Assembly: GCA_027051315.1 (NCBI GenBank)
Contig: JALTZE010000007.1
Span: forward strand, 1-7,668
DNA length: 7,668 bases
Source of the DNA: Micavibrio sp.
GTDB taxonomy: Bacteria > Pseudomonadota > Alphaproteobacteria > Micavibrionales > Micavibrionaceae
Reading direction: 5' to 3'
Shown piece by piece: positions 6,749 to 7,668 of the stretch (positions within the stretch are counted from its first letter, which is position 1; each line of letters starts with the position of its first letter). The notes below the pieces were generated by a model. It was not told where the DNA came from. It saw only the letters and a list, made by a program, of their open reading frames with translations, and did no database searches. The position numbers and the translations under genes were made by a program.

Positions 6749-6899
6749 GATTTGTAGGCTTCATGCCTGTATCTTGCTGTTGTATCAATCCTGAACGTTG
6801 CATAAATTCATGATTTGCATCATTAACGGCCGCCGCTTTTCTAGTAGCATCTGCAATATTTGGAATAATTGCCTCTTGATTGAATGAAACTCTTATCAT
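6738..6899 (-). CDS. Unrecognised 53-residue small protein
   Basis: I do not recognise this protein. It reads MIRVSFNQEAIIPNIADATR..., then an Ala-rich stretch KAAAVNDANHEFMQ (about 21-34) likely to be helical, and a polar, proline-containing tail ending NPTL. It has no membrane segment, signal peptide or cysteine, so it should be cytosolic. A longer reading frame exists with an ATG at 6920, but the start at 6899 is preferred because a strong AAGGAG (6906-6911 on this strand) sits six bases before it. A promoter-like pair lies upstream at 6933-6961. Its stop falls inside the last codons of the convergent prfC, an 11-base overlap. The good ribosome site plus promoter argue for a real gene; conservation cannot be judged here. 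Confidence 0.65.
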   Translation of the reverse strand: MIRVSFNQEAIIPNIADATRKAAAVNDANHEFMQRSGLIQQQDTGMKPTNPTL

Positions 6900-6905
6900 T
6901 ATCAG

Positions 6906-6911
6906 CTCCTT
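6906..6911 (-). promoter_or_regulatory. Strong Shine-Dalgarno of the small gene
   Basis: AAGGAG read on the - strand, six bases before the ATG at 6899-6897. It is the best ribosome binding site in the window and selects this start over the in-frame ATG at 6920, which would lie upstream of it. Confidence 0.75.
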
Positions 6912-6918
6912 TATTGTC

Positions 6919-6936
6919 ATATCAACATATTGATAT
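6919..6936. promoter_or_regulatory. 18-bp inverted repeat over the small gene's -10 and start point
   Basis: ATATCAA-CATA-TTGATAT is a perfect inverted repeat with seven-base arms around a four-base centre. It overlaps the predicted -10 box and the transcription start of the small gene and ends eight bases before its Shine-Dalgarno, a classic repressor position. The half-site pentamer TGATA/TATCA also occurs in the palindrome at 1620-1634 but with arms in the opposite order, so the same regulator is not implied. The rest of the 6900-7010 gap holds nothing else I can support. Confidence 0.45.
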
Positions 6937-6961
6937 TACCATATTTACTCGTTAAAGCCAA
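6933..6961 (-). promoter_or_regulatory. Putative promoter of the small gene
   Basis: On the - strand, TTGGCT (6961-6956, four of six matches to TTGACA) and TAATAT (6938-6933, four of six to TATAAT) are 17 bases apart, with a TG one base before the -10 (extended -10 form). Transcription would start near 6926, about 27 bases before the ATG. The individual boxes are modest and the region is AT-rich; spacing and position are what support it. Confidence 0.45.
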
Positions 6962-7010
6962 TCATGCACAAAATTTCTTTAAATTTAGTTAATTTTATTA
7001 TATTTAGCCA

Positions 7011-7668
7011 TTATTCAGCCATTTTCCATTGATTTGAAATTTTAACTAAATCAACTAATTTTTCTTTATTTTTGGCAATTACTACATATTGAGAAGGAAA
7101 ATATTTTAAATCAGTTCCTTCAATAATACCTCCATCAGCAAATTTTTTGGCACTATATACCCCTAAATTTTGGGCTATTGTAAAAATATCATCTTCCAAA
7201 TTTGAATATTTGTTTGATATATTAATAAGTAAATATCCATCATCTTTTAATTTATCCAAGTAAACTTGAATGGAATCTTTTGCAATAAGATAAGTAGGAG
7301 GTAAAGCCAAACTAAATATATCAACTACTATGACATCATATTTTTCTTTTGGTTGTTCAGATATCCTTACTCTAACATTACCTTCATAAATATTACATCT
7401 ATCTCCACAATCACTTATATAAGTAAAATATTTTTTATCTTTAGCAATATCGATTATGGCAGGATTTATTTCAAAAAAATCAAATTCTCTTTCCGAATTT
7501 TTATAAGAAGAAATAGAGCCGACACCCAGCCCAATACTCCCTATTATTTGCCCTTTTTTATCATTTGTAATTGCCATTACATCAGCAATAGCACTATTTT
7601 CCGAATAATATGAAAGTGGGATATTTTTATGTTTATTATCAATCGCTTGCACACCAATAACCATATTG
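7011..7668 (-). CDS. Spermidine-synthase-like (fused-type) methyltransferase-fold protein, C-terminal part
   Basis: The 5' part lies beyond the right edge. The frame stays open to the last base, and the ATG at 7664 is probably internal: the local NMVIGVQ followed by PLSYY matches the substrate-entry region of the family (N...HGxQ...PLTYY). The visible 218 residues form a Rossmann domain: SIGLGVGS motif I (43-50, counting from Met at 7664), acidic FFEINPA (63-69), then YISDCGDRCNIYEGN and VIVVDIF (111-117). This is the C-terminal domain pattern of fused membrane-transporter/spermidine-synthase proteins. Two usual acidic residues seem changed: GDAR is GNVR (95-98), and the DxFSSD loop is DIFSLA (115-120). 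True aminopropyl transfer is therefore doubtful. It ends in TAA; no convincing terminator follows. Base composition looks lower in GC than the + strand genes. Confidence 0.8.
   Translation of the reverse strand, partial: NMVIGVQAIDNKHKNIPLSYYSENSAIADVMAITNDKKGQIIGSIGLGVGSISSYKNSEREFDFFEINPAIIDIAKDKKYFTYISDCGDRCNIYEGNVRVRISEQPKEKYDVIVVDIFSLALPPTYLIAKDSIQVYLDKLKDDGYLLINISNKYSNLEDDIFTIAQNLGVYSAKKFADGGIIEGTDLKYFPSQYVVIAKNKEKLVDLVKISNQWKMAE

Noticed and set aside
6753..6765. AGGC-TTCAT-GCCT hairpin as prfC terminator
   Set aside because: The stem is only four pairs, has no T run after it, and lies inside the convergent small gene's coding region.
6920..6935. FNR/FixK-type box in the small gene promoter
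   Set aside because: The halves are in the order ATCAA-N4-TTGAT, the reverse of the FNR-type TTGAT-N4-ATCAA.
6976..6995. CtrA-type TTAA...TTAA box in the gap before the spermidine-synthase-like gene's end
   Set aside because: The two TTAA are six bases apart rather than seven, and the region is so AT-rich that such pairs are expected by chance.
6970..7000. Terminator for the - strand gene ending at 7011
   Set aside because: Only an AAATTT pairing with another AAATTT can form; it has no GC pairs and no clear T run after it on that strand.
7353..7613. 86-codon open frame on the + strand opposite the spermidine-synthase-like gene
   Set aside because: Its Phe/Ile/Tyr-rich translation is a shadow of the conserved - strand coding frame.

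Overview
The window reads as a chromosomal segment of an AT-rich Alphaproteobacterium using the standard bacterial code (TGA is a stop in rpmB). The lineage is suggested by an alphaproteobacterial-type L28, a PleC/DivJ-like histidine kinase core, and a DUF1491 protein, a family I know mainly from Alphaproteobacteria. A host-associated or genome-reduced lineage would fit the low GC, but that is inference.

Layout, left to right. On the + strand: rpmB (L28); a GC-rich hairpin with a T-rich tail; tgt (queuosine tRNA modification); then, after a good sigma70-like promoter with a palindrome in its spacer, a tight run of five genes: a degenerate CZB-GGDEF-like protein, upp, a soluble PAS-PAS histidine kinase, DUF1491 and prfC (RF3, with a TTG start). 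Gaps inside this run are 1, 6, 33 and 18 nt, so it is probably one transcript. On the - strand, convergent with prfC: a 53-codon unrecognised small gene with a strong Shine-Dalgarno, whose 3' end overlaps the prfC stop by 11 nt, and whose promoter carries an 18-bp inverted repeat over the -10 and start point. After a 111-bp gap comes the C-terminal part of a spermidine-synthase-like protein that runs off the right edge.

Most genes are housekeeping functions of translation and nucleotide salvage: L28, Tgt, RF3, Upp. The less ordinary content lies in three places. Tgt lacks all three zinc cysteines and has a shortened substrate loop plus an insertion that recall the chlamydial queuine-type enzyme. 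The GGDEF protein has lost its catalytic motif but keeps an RxxD inhibitory-site motif at the exact canonical spacing, so it may be a c-di-GMP receptor; it shares a transcript with a PleC-like kinase. Two palindromes sit precisely in promoter positions. I see no mobile element, CRISPR array, tRNA or rRNA, and no clear new defence or biosynthetic system.
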